From contig NZ_RCCH01000004.1 in the NCBI RefSeq assembly GCF_003663945.1, positions 62,001 to 126,000 of the forward strand: a stretch of 64,000 nucleotides of DNA. Direction: 5' to 3'. Both the position numbers and the translations under genes were made by a program. Of the stretch, positions 17,138 to 26,390 are shown piece by piece. Origin of the DNA: Lacinutrix venerupis (GTDB lineage Bacteria > Bacteroidota > Bacteroidia > Flavobacteriales > Flavobacteriaceae). Position 1 is the stretch's first letter. Every line of letters starts with the position of its first letter. The notes beneath the pieces are model-generated. The model was not told the DNA's origin. It did no database searches and saw only the letters and a list, made by a program, of their open reading frames with translations.

Positions 17138-17166
17138 AAAAAGCCACTCTAAAAAGAGTGGCTTTT
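17138..17166 (-). terminator. Intrinsic terminator of the T9SS secreted protein gene
   Basis: An 8-base GC-containing stem (17143-17150 with 17155-17162) extended by A/T pairs, with a T-run on the - strand side. It separates the secreted-protein gene from the glycosyltransferase operon. Confidence 0.88.
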
Positions 17167-17215
17167 ATAATATTTATGTAGTACTAAGTTTTAGTAAAAC
17201 ATATTATATAAATTA

Positions 17216-20023
17216 TTAGTTTTTAATAATTTTTACAGTTTCTACTGCACTTCCAACAGTTACTTGTACAAAGTAAGTTCCAGATTGTAGGTTAGACATA
17301 TCAACATCTTTAGATACAGCATTTGGTGCTGTTCTAATAACTTCTTGACCTAACATATTAAATATAGTAACATTATTTATAGCTTGTTGAGCGTTTAATG
17401 TTAATGTATTATTTACTGGGTTTGGATAGTAAGAGAAAATAGTGTTTCCATTAAAATCTCTAGTAGATAATGTAGTTTCTGAGATTGTTATATTAACTGG
17501 TCCGGCTACTTTAGCAATACCACTGTTATAAACTCTTGCATAGTAAGTAGCTCCATCTGTAAGACCTCCAACATCTGTAGAACCTTCTCCAACACATGCA
17601 ATTTCTGCACCTCCTGTACAAGCAGTATCATCGTATATTACAACTGTATCTGCAGTTGTATCAACTGTTACTGCCATTGTAGAAGTAGCAACAAAAGAAT
17701 ACCAAATATCTTGATCTCCACCAGTTGCACCACAAGAACCTGCTGCCACTCCAGAATCTGTAGCTGTAGATGTATCTCCAGTAGCCATAACACCTAAAGT
17801 TAATGCTTCAGCTGTTGTACACTCATCGTTTGCGACTGGTATAGGTGTTGTATTTAAGTTTAATGTATAAGCTCCTGTACCTGTAGCAGCATTACCATCT
17901 ATATAAATATAATATGTTGTTGGTGTCGCTTCAGAATCGAAACAAACAAAACCTCCATTTCCTACATTTGAACTATCGTCATCTCCTGCAACACATACTA
18001 ATGAACCACAAGCTCCAGACCATACTTGAATTTCTGAATCGAAAGCACCAGCAGAATCTTCAACAGAAATAGATTCGTTTCCTGGAGAGTTATATACATA
18101 CCATACTCCTGTTCCAAAAACAAGGAAACCTCCATTAGGTGAAGAATCTCCACCTGGGTCACAAGTAGTACCAACAGTACCACCTGAACATGCTGTTAAA
18201 TTTTCAACATTAGTTGCACCAACAGTACTTCCAGATATAGAATCTCCAGAATTTATAGTAATTGCATTTTCACAAGCATCATTCACTGGAGGACAAATTC
18301 CCTCAGTATACATACCTAAATCTGCATCACAAGAATTATCTGTATCATGCACTAAAGTTATATTAATTGAACTTCCAAAAGCATAAGGTCCAACTGTTGT
18401 AACACCTGTAACTGTTACAGGAGTTGAAGTCGTTCCATCAAAAATATTTACAGTAGTTGCACTTCCTAAATTAGTTACATCAACATCAATAGAAAACATT
18501 GAGTTTGCACAATCATCTACCACTGTAACATTTCCTGCAGGAGCTATACAAGATGGAGCTTCATCAAAAGAAACATTATCTATAGCCATATCTCCTTGAT
18601 AAGTTCCGGCACTCGTTGCTCTAAATACAACTTGTATAGTTTGACCTGCATAAGTACTTAAATCTACAACTGCATTTAAAAAAGGATCTGTAGCTGCTCC
18701 TTGTTGTTGCCCTGAAATACTATATTCAACGTTACCATTAACTAATACATCTAATGTTCCTGTTACAGATCCGTACATATGATAATCAAAAGACAAAGCA
18801 GGTGCTGTAAGAGCAGATAAATCTACCATTGGAGCAGTTAATTCTGTTATATCTCCTGCAGATCCACTTGTTGCTTCCGTATAAAAATAATTACCAGTAG
18901 TAACAGACGGATCTGGTCCAGTATCTGAAGAGCCTGTATCTGTTCCTGGAGCTGACTCCCAATAGTAAGAACCTCCAGATCCTGCCCAACACTCTCCTTC
19001 AATAAAAGCAGATGAACCTGTCGTAAAAGATTCAAAATCTTCGATATATGGTGCTGCTATAGCTGAACATGCTGTTGAGAAAGCGAATGGTCCAACCCAT
19101 TGTGAAACACCTGTTCCTCCTGTTGCTCCACAATCTGCAAGCACGTAATATTCATAATCAACATTTGGTGATAGTCCAGTAAATGTATGTGGGTTACCAA
19201 CTCCTGCTTCTGTTGCAGTCATTGTTTGTGTTCCACCTGCCGTAATATTAACTAACTCTACGTTATACACACTAGCTGTTCCATTTTCGGTCCACGACGC
19301 CTCAGCAGAAACAGTCGTTACATTCGAAATTGTCAAACCACTCGGGTCTACACAATTTGCAATCGTTGTAAAAGCAAATGGTCCTTCCCATGGTGATAAA
19401 TCACCTCCGCCACAGTCTGCTTGCACATAAAACTCGTAATCATTAGCATCTGTTAAACCTGATGCTGTATATGGGTTTGTAACGCCAGAAGCTGTTGCTG
19501 TCATTGTTTGTGTTCCGCCAGCAGTAACGTCTACAATTTCTACATTCCATGAAGTTGCAGTATTATTCTCTGTCCAACCTAAATCTGCACCAGAAGTAGT
19601 TATGTTACTTGCTGTTAAAGCTGTTGGTTGAAGGCAAGTAAATGATGTACTTCTAAAAGAAGTTACATGACAAACAGAACCTCCAGCACATGTTTCGTCT
19701 GCAGTAACGTGCAATCTTACCTCTGATGAAGTAATTGCAGAAACTGTTAATGGAGATGGCCCGGATGCAATTACATTGTTTGATAAATCAGTAATCGTTA
19801 CATAGACATCGGTTCCAGCATCAGTGGCAACAAACTCATAATCTTCACCTACAACTATTCCGTTTATTGTATTATACTCGGTGGAGTAAGTACAAGTTCC
19901 AATTTGTTGACTAACATTGTTGTTATTAGATGTCACTGTTAAATATGCTGTAGTATTGATACATTGCGCAGAAACAGCGAATGATGCAAACAGCATTAAA
20001 AGTAAAAAAGTAATTTTCTTCAT
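17216..20023 (-). CDS. Large secreted FN3/MAM-like protein with type IX sorting domain
   Basis: A 935-residue exported protein. I start at 20023, giving the signal peptide MKKITFLLLMLFASFAVSAQ; an in-frame start 42 bases upstream would precede it with unneeded residues. Then come an N-terminal beta region (20-125), two fibronectin type III domains of nearly the same sequence (about 130-221 and 225-317), a MAM- or concanavalin-like domain (about 322-490, beginning PYIEDFES and ending DMAIDNVSFDE), two pre-peptidase-like beta domains starting NDACENAI and NDECTTAEA, and a C-terminal type A sorting domain (863-935, YYPNPVNNTL, NMLGQEV, LQSGTYFVQV). It has no enzyme domain, so adhesion or surface-layer function is inferred. 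Composition is Thr/Gly/Ser/Asp-rich and low in Lys. Confidence 0.88.
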   Translation of the reverse strand: MKKITFLLLMLFASFAVSAQCINTTAYLTVTSNNNNVSQQIGTCTYSTEYNTINGIVVGEDYEFVATDAGTDVYVTITDLSNNVIASGPSPLTVSAITSSEVRLHVTADETCAGGSVCHVTSFRSTSFTCLQPTALTASNITTSGADLGWTENNTATSWNVEIVDVTAGGTQTMTATASGVTNPYTASGLTDANDYEFYVQADCGGGDLSPWEGPFAFTTIANCVDPSGLTISNVTTVSAEASWTENGTASVYNVELVNITAGGTQTMTATEAGVGNPHTFTGLSPNVDYEYYVLADCGATGGTGVSQWVGPFAFSTACSAIAAPYIEDFESFTTGSSAFIEGECWAGSGGSYYWESAPGTDTGSSDTGPDPSVTTGNYFYTEATSGSAGDITELTAPMVDLSALTAPALSFDYHMYGSVTGTLDVLVNGNVEYSISGQQQGAATDPFLNAVVDLSTYAGQTIQVVFRATSAGTYQGDMAIDNVSFDEAPSCIAPAGNVTVVDDCANSMFSIDVDVTNLGSATTVNIFDGTTSTPVTVTGVTTVGPYAFGSSINITLVHDTDNSCDADLGMYTEGICPPVNDACENAITINSGDSISGSTVGATNVENLTACSGGTVGTTCDPGGDSSPNGGFLVFGTGVWYVYNSPGNESISVEDSAGAFDSEIQVWSGACGSLVCVAGDDDSSNVGNGGFVCFDSEATPTTYYIYIDGNAATGTGAYTLNLNTTPIPVANDECTTAEALTLGVMATGDTSTATDSGVAAGSCGATGGDQDIWYSFVATSTMAVTVDTTADTVVIYDDTACTGGAEIACVGEGSTDVGGLTDGATYYARVYNSGIAKVAGPVNITISETTLSTRDFNGNTIFSYYPNPVNNTLTLNAQQAINNVTIFNMLGQEVIRTAPNAVSKDVDMSNLQSGTYFVQVTVGSAVETVKIIKN

Positions 20024-20195
20024 ATTAAATTGTTTTAGGTAAATATTAATTATTAATCTTACCAAAATATTGTTTTTTTATTAAGTAATAAGAATAAAAA
20101 CCAACAAATCGACAACATGCCTTTTATATCGATTAAATGTTAACGATTTGTTAACAGTTTGATTATCATTTAGTATTATTTTTTTGTTAGGGCAT

Positions 20196-20228
20196 AAAAA
20201 AAACCATTCAATTAATTTTGAATGGTTT
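20196..20228 (-). terminator. Intrinsic terminator of fabI
   Basis: An 11-base stem (20201-20211 with 20218-20228) and 6-base loop followed on the - strand by eight T. It lies 40 bases past the fabI stop, after an AT-rich stretch with two copies of a roughly 17-base unit (about 20239-20273). Confidence 0.88.
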
Positions 20229-20267
20229 ATAATTTTAATTTTTTATAATTTTTATTTTTTATAATTT

Positions 20268-21092
20268 TTATTTTTCTTGTCCTTTCACAAAGGCATCCAT
20301 AACCGCATCACTAACACCCATGTTACTAAATCCTCCATCATTATAAAGGTTTTGTAATGTTACACGTTTTGTTAAATCACTAAATAATGATACTGTATAA
20401 TTAGCACAGTCCATTGCTGTTGCATTTCCTAAAGGAGACATTTTTTCGGCGTAAGCTATAAAACCATCAAATCCTTTTACTCCACTTCCTGCTGTTGTAG
20501 GTGTTGGCGACTGTGAAATTGTATTTACTCTTACTTTTTTATCTTTTCCGAAAAAATATCCAAAACTACGTGCTACACTTTCTAAATATGCTTTATTGTC
20601 TGCCATATCATTATAATCTGGAAATACACGTTGCGCTGCCATATATGTTAATGCTACAATACTTCCCCACTCATTCATAGCGTCTTGCTTATAAAGTGTT
20701 TGCATAGTTTTATGAAAAGACATTGCAGATACGTCTGTTCCTTTTTGTGTCCATGCATAATTTTGGTCTGTATAATGTTTTCCTTTTCTTACATTAATAG
20801 ACATACCTATAGAATGTAAAACAAAGTCTAATTTACCTCCTAAAATCTCGGTTGCTTGAGACACTAAATTTTGCAAATCTTCTTCACTTGTAGCATCGGC
20901 AGGAATAATTTGCGAACCTGTTTTTTCTGCTAGCTTATTTATTTCACCCATTCGCATAGCAACCGGCGCATTAGTAAGTACAAAAGTTCCTCCTTCTTCA
21001 TGTACACGTTCGGCTGTTTTCCAAGCGATTGAATTTTCGTCTAATGCTCCAAATATAATTCCTCTTTTTCCTTTTAATAAATTGTATGACAT
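20268..21092 (-). CDS. fabI: Enoyl-[acyl-carrier-protein] reductase (NADH)
   Basis: FabI reduces the enoyl-ACP double bond in each cycle of fatty acid elongation. The 274 residues form one short-chain dehydrogenase domain: cofactor loop IIFGALDENSIAW (12-24) in the variant form typical of FabI, LDFVLHSIGMS, and the catalytic pair Y160 and K167 (Y-x6-K in FPDYNDMADNKAYL) that is the FabI hallmark. It is monocistronic, with a -7 box upstream and a terminator downstream. It is the classic target of triclosan-type inhibitors. Confidence 0.95.
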   Translation of the reverse strand: MSYNLLKGKRGIIFGALDENSIAWKTAERVHEEGGTFVLTNAPVAMRMGEINKLAEKTGSQIIPADATSEEDLQNLVSQATEILGGKLDFVLHSIGMSINVRKGKHYTDQNYAWTQKGTDVSAMSFHKTMQTLYKQDAMNEWGSIVALTYMAAQRVFPDYNDMADNKAYLESVARSFGYFFGKDKKVRVNTISQSPTPTTAGSGVKGFDGFIAYAEKMSPLGNATAMDCANYTVSLFSDLTKRVTLQNLYNDGGFSNMGVSDAVMDAFVKGQEK

Positions 21093-21134
21093 ATTGTTAT
21101 TTATTTAGTCGTTTTGGTAAGTTGTATTAAGCAT

Positions 21135-21142
21135 CAAAGATA
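21135..21142 (-). promoter_or_regulatory. -7 promoter box of fabI
   Basis: TATCTTTG on the - strand, 43 bases upstream of the fabI ATG, an exact TAnnTTTG match. No matching -33 TTG is evident. Confidence 0.45.
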
Positions 21143-21203
21143 ATATAAAATACTCTTATTTTTTATAATTAGCTTTTATCTACTTTTATATAAACAAAGG
21201 TGT

Positions 21204-22856
21204 TTAATTTAGTAGTTCTTTTGCGTGCGCTAAGGCAGAATTTGAGACATCTACTCCACCTAGCATTTGTGCGATTTCTACAATACGCTCGTCGTGATTA
21301 AGTTTTACTAGATTAGTTGTTGTAACCTCGTTTACATCTTTTTTATACACTTTAAAATGTGTATGACCTTTTGCCGCAATTTGCGGTAAATGTGTAATAC
21401 TAAATACTTGCATGGTTTTACTCATTCCTGCCATAATATCTGCCATTTTATTAGATATTTCTCCAGAAACTCCTGTATCTATCTCATCGAACATTATAGT
21501 TGGTAATTTTATATATTGAGTAAGTATAGATTTTATAGCAAGCATTATACGTGATAATTCTCCTCCAGATGCTGCTTTTTTAAGTGGTTTAAATTCTCCT
21601 CCTTTATTAGCCGAAAACAAGAAATCTAAACTGTCTTTTCCGTTTAAATAATATGTTTCTGATAATGAAAGTACAATGTTAAATTGGGCGTTAGGCATGC
21701 CTAATTGTGCTAAAATAGCTTCTAATTTTTCTTTTAAAGATGGAATTGCTTTTTGTCTTTTATTATGAATTAATAACGCTAAAGCATCTAAATCTTGTTT
21801 TACTTTTAAAATTTCGAATTTCTTTTTAGCTATATCCGAATCTACATTTTCTGTTGCTAATACTTTGTCTGATAATTGATTTTCTATTACAATTAGTTCT
21901 TCTATAGAAGATACAACATGCTTTTGAAATAAGTTATTTATAATTGTTAATCTTCCGTTTACTTCTTGCAATCTATTTGGGTCTGCTTCTAAATTTTCTT
22001 GAAAAGTTTCTAATTCACTAAAAACATCGTCTAACTCTATTAAACTACTATTAGCACGACTATAAAGATCTTCGTATTTATTAGAAATAACAGATACTTG
22101 TTTAAGTGTATTTTTTAATTCTGTTAAAGTAGATAAAACACCTATTTGCTCATCGCTTAATAATTGATTTGATGTTGTTAACTTTTCTTGAATAGCATCT
22201 ATATTGCTTAACATTTCTAACTCTTCTTCTAGAGTCTCTAACTCTCCAGCTTTAAGCTTCGCTTGGGTTAATTCGTTTAACAAAAAAGAGTTATAATCGT
22301 GTTCTTTAATAGCTTCGGTTTGAAAGGCTATTAACTTTTCTAAATCTTTATTTAATGCTTTATATTCTAATTGTTTTTTTGAATAATTTGATATTTCTTT
22401 TTGGGTATTAGCTAAAGCATCTATAACTTGAAATTGAAAACTATCGTCTACCATTTGAAGTGTTTCGTGCTGAGAATGTATATCTATTAATCGTTCTCCT
22501 AAAGCTTGTAAGCTAGAAAGTTTTACAGGAGAATCGTTAACAAAAGCTCTAGATTTACCACTTGGCAATATTTCTCTTCTAATAATTGTTTGTGGTTCGA
22601 AATCTAAATCTTCGAGTTTAAAAAGAGTTTCGAGTTTATAGTTTGTTACATCAAAATTAGCCTCAATAACACATTTTTTTTCTTTATTACGAAGACTACT
22701 TAAATCTGCTCGTTTACCTAATATTAATGAGAGTCCTCCTAATAATATAGATTTTCCTGCACCTGTTTCTCCAGTAATTATTGTAAACCCATTATTAAAA
22801 TCTACTTGTAAATGATCTATTAAAGCATAATTTTTTATGGATAAAGAAGTTAACAT
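21204..22856 (-). CDS. recN: DNA repair protein RecN
   Basis: An SMC-like ATPase acting early in recombinational repair of double-strand breaks. The 550-residue length is normal. Walker A GETGAGKS is at 29-36 near the N-terminus; a coiled-coil arm covers about 155-365 (Glu/Leu/Lys-rich heptads); the ABC signature AASGGELSRIMLAIKS and Walker B TIMFDEIDTGVSGE lie in the C-terminal half, followed by a switch His in FSITHLPQIAAKGHTHF. It is transcribed alone in the gap between fabI and the DUF4835 gene. Confidence 0.95.
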   Translation of the reverse strand: MLTSLSIKNYALIDHLQVDFNNGFTIITGETGAGKSILLGGLSLILGKRADLSSLRNKEKKCVIEANFDVTNYKLETLFKLEDLDFEPQTIIRREILPSGKSRAFVNDSPVKLSSLQALGERLIDIHSQHETLQMVDDSFQFQVIDALANTQKEISNYSKKQLEYKALNKDLEKLIAFQTEAIKEHDYNSFLLNELTQAKLKAGELETLEEELEMLSNIDAIQEKLTTSNQLLSDEQIGVLSTLTELKNTLKQVSVISNKYEDLYSRANSSLIELDDVFSELETFQENLEADPNRLQEVNGRLTIINNLFQKHVVSSIEELIVIENQLSDKVLATENVDSDIAKKKFEILKVKQDLDALALLIHNKRQKAIPSLKEKLEAILAQLGMPNAQFNIVLSLSETYYLNGKDSLDFLFSANKGGEFKPLKKAASGGELSRIMLAIKSILTQYIKLPTIMFDEIDTGVSGEISNKMADIMAGMSKTMQVFSITHLPQIAAKGHTHFKVYKKDVNEVTTTNLVKLNHDERIVEIAQMLGGVDVSNSALAHAKELLN

Positions 22857-22990
22857 ATTTTTTAAATTTAATAAGCGGTACTTAATTACAATCTCTAATT
22901 TATATATTTAATTTACGCAATAACTACAAATTAAGAGTGTACATTAAATATAATTATTAGATTGTTACCTAAGTAATAAAAATAAAGAAA

Positions 22991-23878
22991 TTAATATTTT
23001 ATATTTCGCCATTTGCTGGCATGTGTTGGAGCGACGCGGTTTAATAGCTCTATCAAATCTACAACTTCTACATTAGGTCCAGAAGAAAATATTTGTTCTA
23101 TTTCTTCTGCTTTTGCATCAAAAAATATACGGGCAAGATAAGAGTTTGGTCTATTAGAATTCATTTTCTTAAAATATGATAGCGCTAATACAATTTCATT
23201 TTTTGCATCTTTACTATTTTCACTCATAATGTCCATTCCTCTTCTATGGTAATTATACATTACGGTTCTAAACTCACTAAATGTTGGAGATAAAATATTA
23301 TCTATAAGTGCAAATCTACTTTGTAATCCATCTTCTAATTTCCAACCTTTAAAATTTTCTTGTTGAGAAAAATTTACAATACGTTGAGCTTGCTTAAAGT
23401 AAGGATCGCCACCTTCTTTTTGAAAAGTTTCGGCGTCTAAACCAAAAACCATATTTATATGAAAAGCCAATACAGAAACAAGATTAGATTCGTACTGATT
23501 TTCATTATAAATTAAATTTTGAAATTCTAAATATCTAAAAGAAAAGTCTTTATCGTTTATATTATAAATAGGCGTTGTGTATGTAGAACCAAATACTGGT
23601 CTTGAGGACTGTACTTGTATAGATGCTTCAAAATTTTCTCCAGATTGTCCTGTAACATTTATTACTATATTACAGTTTATACGTTCTTGAGGTTTAAAAT
23701 TTCTATTGGTCCATTTTGTTTTATTTACAAACTCTGTTAATTGATTTTCAAGTGTTTTAAATATTTGAAGATTCTCGTTACCCGTTAATTGCGCATTTAC
23801 AACTACATTACAGTTTAGCTCTTGAGAAAAACCAAAGTTTATTGTAAAAAAGGCTAAAAGTATAAGTAGTTTACGCAT
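22991..23878 (-). CDS. DUF4835 family exported protein
   Basis: A 295-residue protein with a signal peptide (MRKLLILLAFFTINFGFSQ). The body shows the family segments LNCNVVVNAQLTGNENLQIFKTLE, RINCNIVINV and FRYLEFQNLIYNENQYESNLVSVLAFHINMVFGLD. Its function is unknown. It overlaps the coaBC stop by 8 bases and sits at the end of the bamD - omega - coaBC run, an arrangement I believe is conserved in Flavobacteriia; coupling to BamD suggests an envelope role, which is inference. Confidence 0.85.
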   Translation of the reverse strand: MRKLLILLAFFTINFGFSQELNCNVVVNAQLTGNENLQIFKTLENQLTEFVNKTKWTNRNFKPQERINCNIVINVTGQSGENFEASIQVQSSRPVFGSTYTTPIYNINDKDFSFRYLEFQNLIYNENQYESNLVSVLAFHINMVFGLDAETFQKEGGDPYFKQAQRIVNFSQQENFKGWKLEDGLQSRFALIDNILSPTFSEFRTVMYNYHRRGMDIMSENSKDAKNEIVLALSYFKKMNSNRPNSYLARIFFDAKAEEIEQIFSSGPNVEVVDLIELLNRVAPTHASKWRNIKY

Positions 23879-25082
23879 TTAATTTTTGTGTTATAACGCT
23901 TAAAATATCTCTTGCCACTTCTGCTTTAGATTTTAATTGGTAAGCGTTTATATTATTATTTTTGTCTATAATAGTCACTTTATTAGTGTCTTTTTTAAAA
24001 CCTGCTCCTTTATCTTTTAACGAATTTAAAACAATTAAGTCTAAATTCTTCTTTTTTAATTTGCCTTTTGCATTTTCTAATTCATTATCTGTTTCTAATG
24101 CAAAACCAACTAATATTTGTTTTGTTTTTATAGCTCCTAAAGAAGCTAATATATCTTTTGTTTTCTCTAACTCTAATGTTAACGTTTCACCTTTCTTTTT
24201 TATTTTACTTTGTGAAACTTCTTTTGGTCTATAATCTGCAACTGCTGCAGATAATATTGCCACATCAACAAAATTAAAATGCTGGTGTACGGCTTCATAC
24301 ATGTCTTGCGCACTAACTACAGGAATAACTTGTATTAAACTGTGTTTAGCTTTTTGGTGCGTTGGACCAGTAACTATAATTACTTCTGCTCCCAGGCCTG
24401 CTGCTGCTTTAGCTATTTCAAAACCCATTTTTCCGCTAGAATGGTTTCCTATAAAACGAACAGGATCTAAAGCTTCGTAGGTTGGTCCTGCTGTAATAAG
24501 TATTTTTTTATTTTTTAACGGAAGGTTTTTAAGAATATCGGCTTCTATAAAAGCAACAATATCTTCTGGTTCTGCAAGGCGACCTTGTCCTACTAAACCA
24601 CTTGCTAATTCACCAGATGCTGCGGGAATCATGATATTTCCAAAGCTTTCCAACTTAGCAAATGTATTTTTTGTAGATGGATGAATGTACATATCTAAAT
24701 CCATTGCCGGAGCAAAATATACAGGACATTTAGCAGATAAGTATGTTGCTAATAATAAATTATCGCATGTACCATTTGCCATTTTAGATAGGGTATTTGC
24801 TGTTGCTGGTGCAACTACAAAAAAGTCTGCCCAAAGCCCTAACTCGACATGATTATTCCATTCTGCATTCTCATCGTCTTCATTATAAAAAGAAGAGTGT
24901 ACAGGATTTTTAGATAGTGTAGAAAGTGTAAGAGGTGTTACAAAATCTTTAGAAGCAGGTGTCATAACTACTTTTACGTTAGCACCTGCTTTTATAAATT
25001 CTCTTACTAGTATGGCTGTTTTATAAGCAGCAATACCAGCACTAATGCCTAATAGTATATTTTTGCTACTTAAAATAGACAT
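23871..25082 (-). CDS. coaBC: Bifunctional phosphopantothenoylcysteine decarboxylase / phosphopantothenate-cysteine ligase
   Basis: This protein joins phosphopantothenate to cysteine and then decarboxylates the product on the way to coenzyme A. The N-terminal CoaC flavoprotein domain (1-180) has catalytic His78 in NNHVELG; the C-terminal CoaB domain (about 186-400) has TAGPTYEALDPVRFIGNHSS, AVADYRP and KIKK. Two CoaC residues differ from E. coli: the PxMN motif reads PAMD (D128 where E. coli has Asn125) and the flap cysteine (E. coli Cys158) is a serine at 161. The length of 403 is normal. It is in one run with omega and bamD, with a 4-base gap to omega. Confidence 0.93.
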   Translation of the reverse strand: MSILSSKNILLGISAGIAAYKTAILVREFIKAGANVKVVMTPASKDFVTPLTLSTLSKNPVHSSFYNEDDENAEWNNHVELGLWADFFVVAPATANTLSKMANGTCDNLLLATYLSAKCPVYFAPAMDLDMYIHPSTKNTFAKLESFGNIMIPAASGELASGLVGQGRLAEPEDIVAFIEADILKNLPLKNKKILITAGPTYEALDPVRFIGNHSSGKMGFEIAKAAAGLGAEVIIVTGPTHQKAKHSLIQVIPVVSAQDMYEAVHQHFNFVDVAILSAAVADYRPKEVSQSKIKKKGETLTLELEKTKDILASLGAIKTKQILVGFALETDNELENAKGKLKKKNLDLIVLNSLKDKGAGFKKDTNKVTIIDKNNNINAYQLKSKAEVARDILSVITQKLNA

Positions 25083-25086
25083 AGTA

Positions 25087-25413
25087 TTAGTCTTGTTTTT
25101 CTTCTGTATTTCTATGGTAAACTTTACCGTCTAACCACTCTTTAACTGCTAAAGCGTGTGGCTTAGGTAGTTTTTCGTAGAATTTAGAAACTTCAATTTG
25201 CTCTTTGTTTTCAAAGATTTCTTCTAAAGAATCGTTGTAAGTTGCAAATTCTTCCAACTTTTCAATTAACTCTTTTTTAATTTCAGAATTAATTTGCTCT
25301 GCTCTTTTAGAAATAATTGAAATAGCTTCGTAAATGTTTTCTGTAGGTGCATCAACTTTATTTCTATTATAAGTTGTTGTACTTAAAGGCGCATCGATCT
25401 TTTTTAAATCCAT
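25087..25413 (-). CDS. rpoZ: RNA polymerase omega subunit, Bacteroidota type
   Basis: A 108-residue subunit that helps assemble and stabilise the RNA polymerase core. It is of the Rpb6/omega family: NIYEAISIISKRAEQIN (about 26-42) is the conserved helix that contacts beta'. The C-terminal tail (EKLPKPHALAVKEWLDGKV) is the extension characteristic of Bacteroidota. It lies between bamD (10-base gap) and coaBC (4-base gap). Confidence 0.9.
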   Translation of the reverse strand: MDLKKIDAPLSTTTYNRNKVDAPTENIYEAISIISKRAEQINSEIKKELIEKLEEFATYNDSLEEIFENKEQIEVSKFYEKLPKPHALAVKEWLDGKVYHRNTEEKQD

Positions 25414-25423
25414 AGTTGTTTTA

Positions 25424-26224
25424 TTAACTTTTTGTATTGTACTGTTCTAATTGTTCTAAAGTATCTTCATACTTTGTTGTTGCATCTTCTAAAAAAGTAG
25501 AACTTGCATATGCTTTTTTAAATGCATTATAATATGCTTCTGCAGCTTCTAAACGAGCTTTCTTTTTAAATTCTACACTTCTAACTGCGAGTTGGTATGC
25601 AGAATCAAATTTAATATACAAAGCTTCTTCACGAAGTGATGAACCTGGAAAATCTATTATAAAGTTATCTATTGCCGAAATAGATGCTTTATAATCTGAA
25701 ATTCTATTATATTGTTTTGCAGTTTCAAATGCCTTTTTTTCAAGTTTAAAGCTTAATTCCTTTACTAAGGCGTTAGCTTCAGTAACATCTGTAGATTCTG
25801 GATAAACATTAATAAAATTTTGCAATTTCTCTAATGCGGTATATGTATCTTCTTGATCTTTAGAATATACTGGTGATAATTGATAATAACTTTTTGCTGC
25901 TTTAAAAGTAGCTTCTTCTCTTTTAGAACTTTTTGGATATGCAGAAACAAAACGCTCAAAATGATAACCTGCTACATAAAACTCTCCTGTTTGATATGAA
26001 GCATCTGCATTTAAAAACATTAATCTTTCTGCTTGCGGCTTACCTCTATATTGCGGTATTATTTGTTCGAATAAACGATTTGCTTTAGAAAATTTCCCAG
26101 CATTATAAAGTTCTTCTCCAACTTTATATTTTGCTGCAATATCTTCAGACTTTAAAGCTTTTTGATATTCGTTACAAGAGCTAAGCGTTAGGACTAAGAG
26201 TAGTAAATAAAATAAGTTTTTCAT
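25424..26224 (-). CDS. bamD: Outer membrane assembly lipoprotein BamD
   Basis: BamD is the essential lipoprotein of the BAM complex that inserts barrels into the outer membrane. The 266-residue protein begins with a lipoprotein signal (MKNLFYLLLLVLTLSSC), with Cys17 as the predicted lipidated residue; I use the ATG at 26224 because the frame also opens one codon earlier at TTG. The body is a chain of TPR-like helical repeats, for example AGKFSKANRLFEQIIPQYRG and GEFYVAGYHFERFVSAYPKSSKREEA. A -7 box lies 76 bases upstream. Confidence 0.9.
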   Translation of the reverse strand: MKNLFYLLLLVLTLSSCNEYQKALKSEDIAAKYKVGEELYNAGKFSKANRLFEQIIPQYRGKPQAERLMFLNADASYQTGEFYVAGYHFERFVSAYPKSSKREEATFKAAKSYYQLSPVYSKDQEDTYTALEKLQNFINVYPESTDVTEANALVKELSFKLEKKAFETAKQYNRISDYKASISAIDNFIIDFPGSSLREEALYIKFDSAYQLAVRSVEFKKKARLEAAEAYYNAFKKAYASSTFLEDATTKYEDTLEQLEQYNTKS

Positions 26225-26299
26225 CAATTTTTTTTATTGTTTTTTCATCTGTTTTATAAAATAATTTTATGTTTATTTTATAGATTTTGAAACAAGATG

Positions 26300-26307
26300 C
26301 AAAAATA
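26300..26307 (-). promoter_or_regulatory. -7 promoter box of the bamD operon
   Basis: TATTTTTG on the - strand, 76 bases before the bamD ATG and after the dapA stop, so the bamD - omega - coaBC - DUF4835 run probably starts here. Confidence 0.4.
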
Positions 26308-26390
26308 CGCTATTTATATGGATATTAAAAATATAATTTTACTGCTAAAGTAAGAGTTGAAATTAAGCTACCACACGGTTTAAGTAATAT

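Noticed and set aside
17112-17147. GTG start for the glycosyltransferase
   Set aside because: It lies inside the terminator hairpin of the upstream gene and adds a hydrophobic, non-conserved stretch before the usual MQLSFSFIIP start.
20239-20273. Two copies of an AT-only 17-base unit after fabI
   Set aside because: Simple-sequence AT repeat; no functional reading beyond low complexity near the terminator.
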